Positions 1 to 10,990 of a stretch of DNA of 64,000 nucleotides are shown piece by piece; the first letter of the stretch is position 1; every line of letters starts with the position of its first letter. A program made the position numbers and the translations under genes. The DNA lies in NCBI GenBank assembly GCA_033239525.1, contig BSYO01000002.1, positions 27,076,068 through 27,140,067 on the forward strand. Reading direction: 5' to 3'. This stretch comes from Nepenthes gracilis (taxonomy: Eukaryota > Streptophyta > Magnoliopsida > Caryophyllales > Nepenthaceae). A model generated the notes under the pieces. That model did not search any database. It saw only the letters and a list, made by a program, of their open reading frames with translations, and was not told where the DNA came from.

Positions 1-200
1 TTATTTATCTATTTATTTAATAATAATAATAATAATAATACACGTTATTATTAACACTTTATATATTATTATATATTTATATATTTATTTATCTATAATT
101 AAAATTATTAATTATATATTTAATTAGTTATTATTACCTTGGGACCTTTTTAATCCAACCATTTTTAATATTTTATTTTTAATTAATTATATTTTTAGTG
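1..200. repeat. AT-rich low-complexity block, left copy
   Basis: Runs of TTTA and AAT repeats with no coding signal. Nearly the same block returns at about 880–1080, so the two copies flank the degraded LTR fragment between them. It could be a local duplication or an assembly artefact. Confidence 0.6.
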
Positions 201-207
201 AGTGCGT

Positions 208-735
208 CCACAATGGAAGAGGTATCCATATTTATTTAATTATAAGGCACGTGCTCACCTCTCCATCCGATGTGGCCTAAAAGTTGAGCCCACTCCCAAG
301 GGACCTACTAGGACTGATTTTGGCTCGAGCTGCACACCGACGGGATGGCCGCCAGAGGCCCAAATAGCTACCATCAGAATGCCCCAGCACGGGAGGCTCC
401 GCATTGTAAGAGGGATATTGTCCGCTTTAGGACCGGGGGAATGACGGGAAAGTCCCAGACAACACGCAGCCCGCAAGCCTTTAGATGAAGACCAAGCAGA
501 CGGCCCAACCGCCCTAAACGCGTCCACACGGGAAACACTTTCCCCACCCATCGAGTGCCACAACCAAGGTTAGATATTTTACTTTTTAGCCCTGGGACCT
601 TCACGACGCCCAACCACACGCAGCCTCAAGGTTTTCCTCGGCGAAACCCCCACGGCTCCTGTAGATTTGATAATAAGGCCCACAATGGAAGAGGTATCCA
701 CGCCCTTTAAAGACGCTGCTCACCTCCCCATCCCG
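208..735 (+). repeat. Degraded LTR fragment of the Element I family
   Basis: Several landmarks of the Element I LTR occur here in the right order: a CCTAAAAGTTGAGCCCA block, an AGCCTTTAGATGAAGACCAAG block, an AGATATTTTACTTTT block and a CTGTAGATTTGATAATA block. The stretches between them are shortened. A 21-bp string beginning CCACAATGGAAGAGG is repeated exactly at 208–228 and 680–700, each followed by a GCTCACCTC(C/T)CCATCC string. It reads as an old or mis-assembled solo LTR rather than a gene. Confidence 0.55.
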
Positions 736-859
736 GGGACTCTACTGTGTTTAGGGTTTTGTTGAGTTTTCATTTGGAGTATCGATTTCCTTCCTCCCTT
801 GTTGACAATCTGCCGCCATGCCCCCTCTCTCTGTCTTTTCTTTCTTCCTTCCTTCTTTC

Positions 860-1080
860 TTTTCTTTTCTTTTCTTTACCGATTTATTTATTTATTTATC
901 TATTTATTTAATAATAATAATAATATTATTATATATCATTATATATTTATATATTTATTTATCTATAATTAAAATTATTAATTATTTATTTACCTTACAA
1001 TAATATTTAAAATTTTAATCTAAATTTTTAATATTTTATTTTTTAATTAATTATATTTTTAGTCAACGAATCCTAATATG
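860..1080. repeat. AT-rich low-complexity block, right copy
   Basis: A pyrimidine run (TCTTTCTTCC type) passes into the same TTTA/AAT block as bases 1–200. Short open frames here are low complexity and not credible genes. Confidence 0.6.
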
Positions 1081-1122
1081 CTAAGGTCCACCAGATAAAT
1101 ATTTATTTAATTAGTTTGATTG

Positions 1123-2150
1123 TGATAGGTCTCAGTACCCGAGGCCCAGAAAGAGCGGCCTAAAAGTTGAGCCCACATCCCAAGAGGCCTACTAGACTGA
1201 TTTGGCCCAAGAGATTAAATTAGCTGAAGAGGCCCGAGGACAATGGCCCACTTCCCGAGAGGCCCAAGTAGCTAAAACGGTCCAAGAGACTAACCTAGTA
1301 TAGGAGGCTCGAAGACATCGTAAGAAGTCACATAGTTTCCAACAAAGACCTGAGGACATGACTCTGAAGGTCCGAAGACTCCTCGCTGACCGAAGCCTTT
1401 AGATGAAGACCAAGTACGTTTGCTATCAAACTGTCCACGGACTAGGGAAAGGCCAAGAACCTTCATGAAGGACGCAGACAATAAAAGGTCTCAAACAGTA
1501 CAACCAAGACTGCTAGCTCAGATATTTTACTTTTGTCAAGGAACACGCAATCTTTGTACACGTCACCTACCCAAGGGATAATGGCTTTCAGCGCATGCGT
1601 GATGTGACATCTCACAGAGTCAAACAGCAACCATGCCACCTCTCTAACACGGAAAGGCAAACCTGTAGATTTGATAATAGGAGGGCCTATACACACTAAG
1701 CCACGTGAGTGCCCCATGTAGGACATCCAAGCCCCTATCTAAACCCTCAATACGCCCCAAACAGGGGGTTAAATCTTGGTTTTTACTGAGATATTAAGGC
1801 ACACAAAGAGAAAGATAAGGAATTTTCTTCCTCTCGGTGTAATCAACGAGCATCCAGAAAGCCTTGAGCTTTACATGTGTTCTCCCCATTGTACTCACCC
1901 AAGAGAATGGTAGAATCGTTCCTGGATTGAGTCCTATGATTTTTTTCACGTTTAAGATAGACTTTTTCACGTAAAATCTTATGTGTTATCGCTCCCTTCC
2001 CCTCTCTCCTTGCCTCCAAAACCACATCCACTAATCTAAAAGGATAACCATTTATTTTGTGTTGCCCGGGTTCCGTTCGAGTGCACTCGAAGATCCACGG
2101 ACTCACCAGGATCTTTATCCGTATGACAACCGGAATTCAAGAATGCAACA
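1123..2150 (+). repeat. Element I 5' LTR
   Basis: It starts TGATAGGTCTCAGTACC and ends GAATGCAACA, just before the primer-binding-like site. The LTR carries several GGCCCAAGAG-type motifs, also seen in the hairpin array of the same element. The TATA-like site found in the other two LTR copies is mutated here to TATCTAAA (1736–1743). Confidence 0.8.
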
Positions 2151-2169
2151 TTGGTGCCGTCTATGGGAA
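2151..2169 (+). other. Primer-binding-like site of Element I
   Basis: TTGGTGCCGTCTATGGGAA follows the LTR end with no gap, the usual place for a tRNA primer site in plant Ty3 elements. The priming tRNA was not identified. Confidence 0.6.
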
Positions 2170-2389
2170 GCGCGACAAAAAGTCCAGTGTTCCCTCAACA
2201 ATCGATTTCTTACACAAAATGGTGAACAAGTATGTGCAAATCGACGTTTCCATCTAGGATGTAGCTCCTTGCACCCGGACGAACACAAGATCCCAGGTCA
2301 CCAGGTCCGTCCAGTATATGGCATCCTGCAACAGCTGCCTTCCATCAGGCAACAAAAGGAATGACCACCCATGTCCTTGTGTATAGGCA

Positions 2390-3190
2390 TTGACAGTAAA
2401 AGTGGACAATCTCTCAAGAGCCGTCCCAACCCTCTACTCAAAACTGGATGGGCAATCAACAAGAGGGCCACCCAAAACCTCCCAGACTACGGTGTCCCAA
2501 AGAAAGGAAAAAGGAAGGAAGCATCCCAAGAAGCGAGCTAGCCAATCAGAGGACCCGGGGACACGGGTTACCTTAAGCAACAAAGTCCCGCGGCGACTTG
2601 AAAGTCGCTTGGGTCCTCGGATCCAGGACGATGCTCAGAAAGAGGAATTCTTCCAAAAGAAAAGAGCCGCACGGAGCAAGGGGCTACGCAAGCTTCTTGT
2701 AAGTTGAGAGATTATCTCAACGAAAAGAAGGCCACTGCTCAACCCCAAATAAAGAATAAGCTTAAGAAGATCTGGAAATGGATCTTCGGAGAAGCGGCCA
2801 ACGGAGCAAAGAGGCCAAAAGGTGAAGAGGATTTTCACCCGAGGACGGTAGAAAGAAAAAGAAAGGATGGGGAAGGTCTGGAGTCCTGAGAACCGTCAAA
2901 GCAACATAGGCTTGAGCGGGTTGTTTAGAGGAAGTCCAAGCCTTCAAGCCTGACTTCCTTGAACGAAACACAAACCAACATCCAAAAGCAGATTTAGGAT
3001 GAAGAATTCCTGAAGTGGCCCAAGGCGTAAAAGAACCCAGATGGGGGTGATCAAAAAAAGTATTGCCATTACCATCACCACCGAGGCCACGATACTGAAA
3101 GCTACCGAACGCTACAGGGAGAGATCAAAAGGATGATTAGACAAGGCCACCTCAACCATTTCCTACAAAGACCCGAACAGATTTTTAGAT
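2390..3190 (+). pseudogene. gag remnant of Element I
   Basis: The best evidence is at about 2999–3190. A DEEFLKWP-type block is followed by a KYCHYHHHRGHDTE-like stretch and then a GEIKRMIRQGHLNHF-like stretch. This is the order seen at the end of plant Ty3 gag: the zinc-knuckle-like C-x2-H region, then the LIRxGHLxxF tail. The preceding 600 bp (2390–2998) reads as Lys/Arg/Glu-rich open stretches consistent with gag but without a decisive motif. Stops and frame changes interrupt the region, and no pol follows it. Confidence 0.55.
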
Positions 3191-3831
3191 CAACGGGAGT
3201 TGGTGAAATGGACTAGCCAAAAGATGGAACGTCACGAGCATGACATCCCCACAATCGGTACGGATGGCAACACACAAAGTCTTCATGAAATCCTAGATGT
3301 GCTCAATGGAGCTGGGAAAATGGCAAGGCTGCAGAGAATCGCATTCTAACAACCAGGAACAGCTACAGTTAGGTAATGGCACCAAGGACTTAAGCCCAAG
3401 ATGCCCACAAGGCTGGTTTAACCCAGAGGACAAAATTAACACCAGAGGCCTAAGGATTTGGATCTACGCTCCAAGAGATCCGAGAAGCTAATTTGGCCAA
3501 AAGCACAAAGAAGCCCAAAAGGCCCAAAGACAATGGTCAACATCCTAAGAGGCCTAAGGAACCAATTCGCCCAAAAAGTTAAACTGGCCTAAGAGGTCCG
3601 AAAACTTATGCGCTCACCTTGAAAAACATACCAACAAATGTATGCTCAGACGTCCAGGTAAGACAAAATGCATCATTAGAAATGTTTGTAATATATTTTG
3701 TTGGCATAATAAAATTCCTATTAACTTGTTCATCATCTTGCATTTTATTGAATAGTTCGCGTCACATCTCATTGGTCAACAAGACTTAGACTACCCCTAA
3801 GTCAAGTGAAAGCAACCCTTTCACTTGTTCT

Positions 3832-4035
3832 AAAACTCGACTGTATCGAGTCGAGCGGCCCAAGAGGTCGAAATTAAAACTCGACTGTGATCGAGTGGCC
3901 CAAGAGGTCAAAACAAAAACTTGGCTATGTTCGAGTAGCCCAAGAGGTTCAAACTAAAACTCGGCTATATCTGAACGGCTCAAGAGGTCAAAACTAAAAC
4001 TCGGCTATGTCCGAGTGGCCCAAGAGGTTGAATTA
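3832..4035 (+). repeat. Hairpin tandem array, about 40-bp period, five units
   Basis: Units start AAAACT at about 3832, 3876, 3915, 3956 and 3996. Each reads AAAACT + stem–loop + GGCCCAAGAGGTC. Stems by unit: ACTCGA/TCGAGT (perfect), ACTCGA/TCGAGT (perfect), ACTTGG/TCGAGT (pairs with two G·U), ACTCGG/CTGAAC (weak), ACTCGG/CCGAGT (perfect). The stem sequence changes between units while pairing is kept. The units abut directly, without unique spacers. The array lies between the gag remnant and the end of the antisense gene. Confidence 0.85.
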
Positions 4036-4479
4036 AAACTTAGCCACGACGCCAAACAATCCTAAAGGTTGAACTCAAAACTTAGAGGGCTTAACACAGC
4101 AAGCATGAGATGACCTTGAGGTAGCATCTTCAGCCTAATATGGTCAGACAGGTCAAACATTATGCCACTATAAGACTATGTTTCTTTAGCAAATATGGCA
4201 TAAAAGAATGAAACACTCCAATGGGTCGAGTAAGTCAAACCAAGCGTTTGAACTTAAACATTGTGAATCTTATTAATATAAACATTGTGCATACAGCAGT
4301 TTACAAAAAAAATGTGTCTACAGTCAGCCCTCAGAGGGTCTTGGCTGAAAAGGAGGAGAGCCCTACTACTACTGTCCTCCCGGACCAAGTGGCTTTGCTT
4401 GCCCCGAGGTACCCAACTGCCCAGGGGTCTCGAAACAGCTTGATGGGCTAGGCATAGAAGGGCTAGGAGGCCAATCCCT

Positions 4480-5211
4480 TCCTCAGAGGCCATACAAGTT
4501 ATTCGCACAGGTAGCGCTAGCGTTCCAAGGATCAAAGGCAACTATAGGAAACTGAGGACTCAACAACCTCATCACTCGGCGACACAAGTTGATGCCGTCC
4601 CAATACTTACCCTCCAACGCTGGAGCAATATCAGCGGCCCTCATTGAAGTCCTTATCACTTCCTCCAACTGGAGATTCCTGTCCCTCAACAATTTATACT
4701 AAACTTGCTGAAACTTTAATGTACCTTGAAAAGATGCAATCTTCCCCTTGGCCTCAGCAAGCTCAGCCTCCAAGCGTTTGTTGTCCTCAACAAGGGCCCT
4801 GGAAGCTTTCAGTTCTACATAAGCTTAGGCAACCTCAGTAATGTTTATGCCAAAACCACTAGCCATTTCTTGAAGTTGCAAAAATCAAGGTAGGTCGGTG
4901 AGACATAGACAGGAGAAAACAAAGTCAAGAGTAACGTGAGAAAGTACCTTGGCCACAAAAGAGCTCCCCGAAGTGATCTCATCTCTGAGGACCTCAGGCT
5001 CCTCGAGCCTTTCAGTTGCAGCCACCTGCGCCACAGAAACCGCAGCCCTAGCCTTGGGTGCAAGAGCATCAATGTCTAAGGCTGGGGGCTCAACCGCTTC
5101 GGTGTGATCCTTAACCCCAGTCTGGACTTCAGTAGTAAGAAAAGTCCCAGCACCGTCCTCGACCCGATGCTCTTCAAAGGCCGCGAGAGAAGTTATAATC
5201 GGGCTTCCCAA
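4480..5211 (-). pseudogene. Antisense coiled-coil gene inside Element I
   Basis: This gene runs opposite to the element. Exon 1 (about 5211–4948) is open and ends GSSFVAK directly before a GTACTT donor. A 79-bp intron follows. Exon 2 reads ITEVA, a stop, then a heptad-like Lys/Glu/Leu-rich stretch (LVEDNKRLEAELAEAKG) typical of a coiled coil. In the second copy (29460–30190) the acceptor is CAG|GAA in phase with exon 1. Here it is CAA|GAA, so the normal splice is lost, and a CAA codon has become TAA. The 3' limit is uncertain. Antisense genes are known in some plant LTR elements such as maize Grande. The function is unknown. Confidence 0.55.
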
Positions 5212-5695
5212 GGCAACGTCAGCTTAATTTATTGCACATTCAATGCACTGCAGTGGCCCAAACGGCGGCACAGATCAATTCTCAGACTAAAGGGAAGGTC
5301 TTGGATGCTCCTTCGTCAAGCTTTTGGCTTCAAAGTACCCAAGGACATTCGTTGGCCTCGGGCTATGTGTGAAGATGGCCACCATCTAGAGATGCCCAGC
5401 AATGCTCAGAATCCAAAACTTCCTCAGACACTTGGACAAGGCCGTTAGCCTCAAAACTTCCCTGGACTTCTTTGTCGGCATGTCCCTGGACTTTTTGGTT
5501 CCAAATAGTATCCACGGACATTCACAATAAAGAAGAAAGGAACGAGCACTAAAGACAAGCAACTACTAAACAGCAAGCGCAGTGCAAAGGCACAAGCAGG
5601 CTACGACTGGAGAAGGCCTTCCCAAGAGAATCGACTGCATCGAATAAACATGTCAAACGGTTGAAGTTCTCAAATCCTTTGGCATGAAGAGTCAG

Positions 5696-6727
5696 TGATA
5701 GGTCCCAGTACCCGGGGCCCAAAAAGAGCGGCCCAAAAGTTGAGCCCATGTCCCAAGAGGCCCACTAGACTGATTTGGCCAAAGAGATTAAATCAGCTCA
5801 AGAGGCCTAAGAACAATGACCCGCGTCCTAGGAGGCCCAAGTAGCTGAAGCGGTCCAAGAGACTAACCTAGCCTAGGAGGCTCGAAGATATCGTATGGGA
5901 CCACATAGTTTCCAACAAAGACCTGAGGACACGACTCTGAAAGTCCGAAGACTCCTCGCTGACCGAAGCCTTCAGATGAAGACTGAGTACATTCGCTACC
6001 AAAATGTAGGCGGACTAGGAAAAGGCCAAGAATCTTCATGAAGGACACAGACGATAAAAGGTCTCAGACGGTACGACCAAGGGTGCTAGCTCAAAAGTTT
6101 TACTTTTGTCAAGGAACACGCAATCTCTGTACACGCCACCTACCCAGGGAATGATGGCTTCCGGGGCATGCGTGATGTGACATCTCACAGAATCAGACTA
6201 TAAGCATGCCACCTCTCTGACACGGCAAAGCAGCCTTGTAGATTTGGTAATAGGAGGGCCTATACATGCCAAGGCATGTGGGTATCCCATGTAGGACATC
6301 CAAACCCCTATATAAACCCTCAATGTGCCCCAAACAGGGAGGCTAAATCTTGCTTTTTACTAAGATATTAAGACACACAAAGAGACAAATAGGGAATTTT
6401 CTTCCTTTCAGTGTAATCAACAAGCATCCAGAAAGCCTTGAGATTCACATGCGCTCCACCCCTTGTACTCACCCAAGAGAATAGTGGAATCATTTTTGGA
6501 CCCAGAGTCCCGTGATTTTTTTCTCTTGTTTAAGAGAAAATTTTTACGTAAAATTTCGTGTGGTATCGCCCCCTTCCCCTCTCTCCTTGCCTCCAAAACC
6601 GCATCCACTAATCTAAAAGGATAACCATTTATTCTGCATTGCCCGGGTTCCGTTCAAGTGCCCCCGAAGATCCACAAACTCACTAGGATTTTTATCCGTA
6701 AGGCGATTGGAATTCAAGAACTCAACA
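5696..6727 (+). repeat. Element I 3' LTR
   Basis: It starts TGATAGGTCCCAGTACC and ends TCAACA. A TATATAAA promoter-like box is at 6309–6316. The sequence after the LTR (AGTTCAAAATTAACTT) is also found after the LTR at 31684, showing that LTR and flank were duplicated together. Confidence 0.8.
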
Positions 6728-8051
6728 AGTTCAAAATTAACTTAATTTGCTATTTAATCTACACTTTAATTTATGGTCTAAATATCCAAATCCAATCCAT
6801 CAATCCATGCAAACTTATTAGACTTAAATATTTAACATCTATTTAATTTTTAAACAGCTAATATGTTAACTAATTTATCAATTTATTAATTATTTAATAT
6901 GATTATTGTAACTAATTCGATAATTTATTCTTATAAAATAATAAAAATTAAAAATATTTAAAATATTACAACATATACAAAATTACTATTGTTTTATCTC
7001 ATAGCTATACTTAGATGTAACTTACATTCTAAACTACTATCATCTTTAATTATTTACTTGCTTATCTTATGAGGTTGTTTAATTTTATCAATATTTATTC
7101 CTATATTATTCTAATTATTAAAAAATATCTCAACTTTTAATCTATATATGTTTTATGTCATTATAAATTATATAAATTCAGATTTTTACAAGAATGAGGA
7201 TTTTGATTATATCTATTAAGTTTCTAAAGCAAATATAACTAAGTGTTGCTCTACCACTAATACGATAATATTTTAATATATTTTTTTATATCAATTAATA
7301 TCAATATCGAGCAGTCTGCATTTGTCACTATTAATTAATTGATAGCACTGTAATGCATTGGAAATTTTCATCCGAATTTGAGGACCAAACATCTTTCAAA
7401 TGGGATGTATTTGACATATCTTTAATATCTATTATTGAAAAAAAAATCAATAGTAAAGATTGAGAAATATAAAATTATATATCATAGTTTTTATAAATTT
7501 TTTATTATATCAATATTTATTAAATATTTAGTATAATAATAATAAAAATAAACTATTTAAATAATTTTTAAAAATATTTTATTTTATTTGTTATTGTTTT
7601 TCATTTATCATAAATCGCATAATGCTATGTGCATGCACCTATCCCAAATTCACCACATCATGTGACTCATTTTTGTCAGCTGTCCACGTCGCTATTGCAA
7701 AATTACAGCTCAATGGGACCCACGTTTGGGTAAATGACATAGCGGTAACAATCATGCTAGTGATGGGTCGGGGATGCTTCGTCCTTTTCATTTATTTATT
7801 TTTTTTATTTTATTATAAATTTTATTTAAAAAGTAAAAAAAATAAAAAGTTGGACGAAATATCTACTCTGAGGAACAAAATTCCCCATTCATACGAAGTA
7901 GTCCCAAATCAACAAAGTAGCAAAATTATTAACATTCTTTAGAAGGAAAAAAAAGACTACCTAGCTAACTAAAATTCATTTAGTCTTAAATTTTATAATA
8001 TCTAATTAAAATATAAAATTAATATAGAAATCAAAGATAAAGAAAAATTAG
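6728..8051. repeat. AT-rich block resembling the P450 upstream region
   Basis: There is no gene here. From about 6990 to 7760 it matches the region upstream of the P450 copies (about 24900–25790) over hundreds of bases, including a TAATTATTAAAAAATATCTC string and the GGGACCCAC(A/G)TTTGG string. It is best read as a remnant of an older P450-locus duplication whose coding part has been lost, with Element I next to it. Confidence 0.6.
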
Positions 8052-8975
8052 CAATGGGGCTAGTACAAGTAGACTGACCCAAAAAGACGGTTAGCCAGAA
8101 GAAATATAGTCAACTGACTCTGAGGATAGTCAATGTCTCCATTAATCCAAAGTATTCCCAGTTGGTCGGGCATGGCCCAGACCAGTTATGATCCAAGCCG
8201 GACAGCCCACGACCCCGTTTCCGCGCACGAGAGATTACCTGCCTTAACTGATCAAAATCCTGAATACCTCATCGGATCAAGAACTCCCAAGGAAAAGAAG
8301 GCCCCAAATCAGCGCATCTCTCACAATGAAAACCCCAACATTTGCCGCATACAACATCTTTATAGAAAAGAAAGTAATCTCTCCGACCGATCACGGTTGC
8401 CACAAATGGCATCAACAACCTTCTCTTCAGCTAGCAAAAATTTCCTCCAGGCAATTGATAGTCAGTTTTACAACCCAAGCAAGGTTGAGAGGGTTTCAGG
8501 ACTATAAAAGACCCTCGAGATAGACTTTAAAAATATGCTCTCTTGAGTTCTCACATCAACTCTTACAGGTAATTAAGCAAAATCTTGAGCGCCCTTTCCT
8601 CTCTCTCTTTCCAAATCTTGAGAATTGTCTCACGATTCTCACCTCCACCATGCCAGAGCAGCTCTCCCCGAATATACCACCACAAAGCCGTTCCACGGCG
8701 AGCACAACTTTTATGTCAGAGTCAACCCCCACTCCCGTGCATTATTCTTACATTTACTCATCTTTTTATTTTTCTTAAAAGATAACTGACTTGAATATCG
8801 AAAGATAAATCAATGAGCGAGTCTCACTATTTTTCTCTGACATCTTGTCTTCGGTTGTGGCGCATATGATCCAGATTCGGAGCTACCAATCCATATCCAT
8901 TTCAATTCGACCCAAAGAGGAATATCAAGCATATTTCTGAACTCAACAATAACTCGGATCTCGTGGACACATCAA
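8052..8975 (+). mobile_element. Solo-LTR-like insertion (unit 1 copy)
   Basis: This 0.92 kb block is present here and at 33019–33949, but is missing from two related copies of the surrounding sequence. At 36312/36313 and at 59797/59798 the flanks AAAAATTAG and GTTTAACT are joined directly. It contains a TATAAAAG box (8503–8510) and a TC-rich stretch downstream, as in an LTR promoter. No clean target-site duplication or primer site was seen, so solo LTR is an inference. The open frames at 8133–8523 are probably by-products. Confidence 0.65.
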
Positions 8976-10990
8976 GGTTTAACTATTTTTGAGATAAGTA
9001 TAGTCATGGAAAAAAAATAATCAATCTGACTTAATATTGTTTGGATTATAATTCTTTAAATAAATATATAGTTTTATTTTTAATTTGTATTTGAAATTTG
9101 GATTCTGACTTGAGGGATCTCGGAGCCAGCTATTAGATTTTTTAATACTAATTTCACATATCATAAATCGAAATGAGAGTTTAGGGGATTGAGACTAACT
9201 CTTTAGGTTAGCATTTAATACTTAAATCAATAAATGATTCTAATGATTGAGTTAAAAAGAAAGAAAAGTGGAAAACAATGCTTCGAGATTATTTTTTTGG
9301 GAGGATATATTCCGAATGATAAGCTTTTAACATCTTTGTGCAAGCTAAGTATTGTGAGACCGATGTTAAATTTTAGATGTTGTAGTAATCAACAAATGAT
9401 TAAATATTATAAAATTTTGATCTATATAGAAGATGTTAGATCATTAGATATGAGATGCTTTGATCATACAATTAAGATGTCCCTGATCCAAATATGCTAT
9501 TACTATGTTAAGAGTCTTTGTACTTGTAAGGCACAGGACCTATTATGTGGCAAGCTCAATAATCTCCACGACTGACCTTTTTTCTTTTGAGGTGTTATTG
9601 ACAATTGCTCAATAGTTGATTTGGTTATGAAGGGTAAGGGCCTTTAGTATTAACCGTCGTGTCTATAAATGTAATTTGATGGGAATAACTATCATGTTAT
9701 TGATAAAATTTATGTAACGGTTAGACCATTTAATTCACAATCAACATAGTGTCTCAATTAATGCATAATCATATTTGTTTAGAAAAACATAATAATTAGC
9801 AATAATATTATAAATATACTTATTTATTCTGAACAAAATGGGAAAAGAGTTATCAGAATAGTAAATATAGAATTCTAACCCTCTAAACACTTACAAATTT
9901 AAAAAATATCAAAGTAATGCCCTCCAGTTCTAAACTCTATCTATTTTTCATCCCATCCTTTTATCATCGTTCCATTTCAAATAAATATTTATTATTTGAG
10001 TGTTAAAAGATATTTTGGAGGTAAATTTCATATCCTTTGACCCTTTATAAATTATTGTTGTGAGTAAAAATTTAAATTTGAATGTTCAAAGATTTATTTT
10101 GACTCTATTCGAACGATTATCTTGATCGGAAGTATGCATAATTAATATCATCTGTGGAAATATTATCAAGCCATTTATTCTTACCTAATCAAGATTACAC
10201 TAATAAAAAAATCATCCTTTTCCTTTGATAAAATAAAAATAGCGAATAAATAAATACATAAACAATCAAGATAGCCGCCAAATGATATCCCATCTCATGG
10301 CTTCATCCCAAATGAGGGTAGCCATGGGAAGTTTACCCATCATCAAATCCTAACATTAGAGCCTTGACTACCAAGATATATAACATGTTGAAGATACTAA
10401 AATCCTTATAAAACAATATTGATAGCCAAATTCATAAGGCAGAGGTTGTCCACTTGTATGTATCAACCTTAAGAAGAAGATCAAGATGAAAGAAAATCAT
10501 CTTGAAGGGAGCCCACCATAGTCAAAAATTCAAAAGGCTCACAAGACACCCGTCCACGTTACATCTTCCCAATTCAAAGGATGCTTAAACTTCTAAGCTA
10601 GGAAAAAAAGTTCTAAGTAATGGAATTCTCTATATACCCAAGATTCTAATTAGCCATCAAACCGAGAGGAAAGTTTTGCAGCAGTAATGCCTGAAACCCT
10701 TCCGATTAAACAGATATTAAGTATATATACTAATCATTCAGAGTTGATATTATTTAATGTCAAAACAATTGTTTCAATTTAAGCAGTAGGTTTTCTAAGG
10801 AAACATTTCTCAGTAAACAACTAAATCAGGTTACACACCTTTTACCTTGGAGATAAAGAGCTATCGACTCCATCATAAATTTTAAATGTCTATAATAGAG
10901 CTTTATAATGGAAGTACTAATCTAAAAAATCATCTGGGCCGCATCCAGACATTGCTTCGCTTCCAAATCTAGAGAACAGTATTATGCCTC
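8976..10990. repeat. AT-rich dispersed repeat block
   Basis: The same sequence occurs at 33950–35597, at about 36313–37790 (diverged) and at 59798–61900. It contains a 113-codon open frame at 9234–9575, also open at 34208–34549 but broken in the 60050 copy. No known protein similarity was recognised. It lies upstream of a degenerate gypsy gag–pol and may hold that element's leader or LTR, but no boundaries could be fixed. Confidence 0.55.

Larger units (their letters stand above)
1123..6727 (+). mobile_element. Element I: non-autonomous Ty3-like LTR retroelement
   Basis: Two direct repeats of about 1.03 kb (1123–2150 and 5696–6727) start TGATAGGTC and end in CA, enclosing 3.5 kb. A primer-binding-like site follows the left LTR directly. 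The interior has a gag zinc-knuckle remnant, a hairpin tandem array and a minus-strand gene with an intron. No protease, reverse transcriptase, RNase H or integrase motif was seen, so it resembles a large non-autonomous derivative. The 5-bp flanks (GATTG left, AGTTC right) do not match, so no target-site duplication is visible and the 5' flank may be rearranged. The right part is duplicated at 29453–31684. Confidence 0.8.

Noticed and set aside
818..1003. 61-codon Ile/Leu/Tyr-rich open frame
   Set aside because: It is a translation of TTTA/ATA low-complexity DNA.
3832..4035. CRISPR-like regular repeats
   Set aside because: The units abut each other without unique spacers, the whole unit is repeated, and the context is a plant retroelement.
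5104..5448. Plus-strand open frame of 114 codons
   Set aside because: It overlaps the antisense gene and the LTR-proximal non-coding part. Its copy at 30053–30430 is kept only because the DNA is duplicated.
1118..6732. Target-site duplication for Element I
   Set aside because: Flanking 5-mers GATTG and AGTTC differ, so no duplication can be claimed.
8133..8523. Overlapping open frames inside the 0.92 kb insertion
   Set aside because: Frames are not kept in the second copy (33101–33382 is shorter and shifted), and the block behaves like an LTR with a TATA box.
9234..9575. 113-codon open frame also open at 34208–34549
   Set aside because: The two copies come from a recent duplication, so shared openness proves little. 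The third copy near 60050 is broken and no protein motif is visible.
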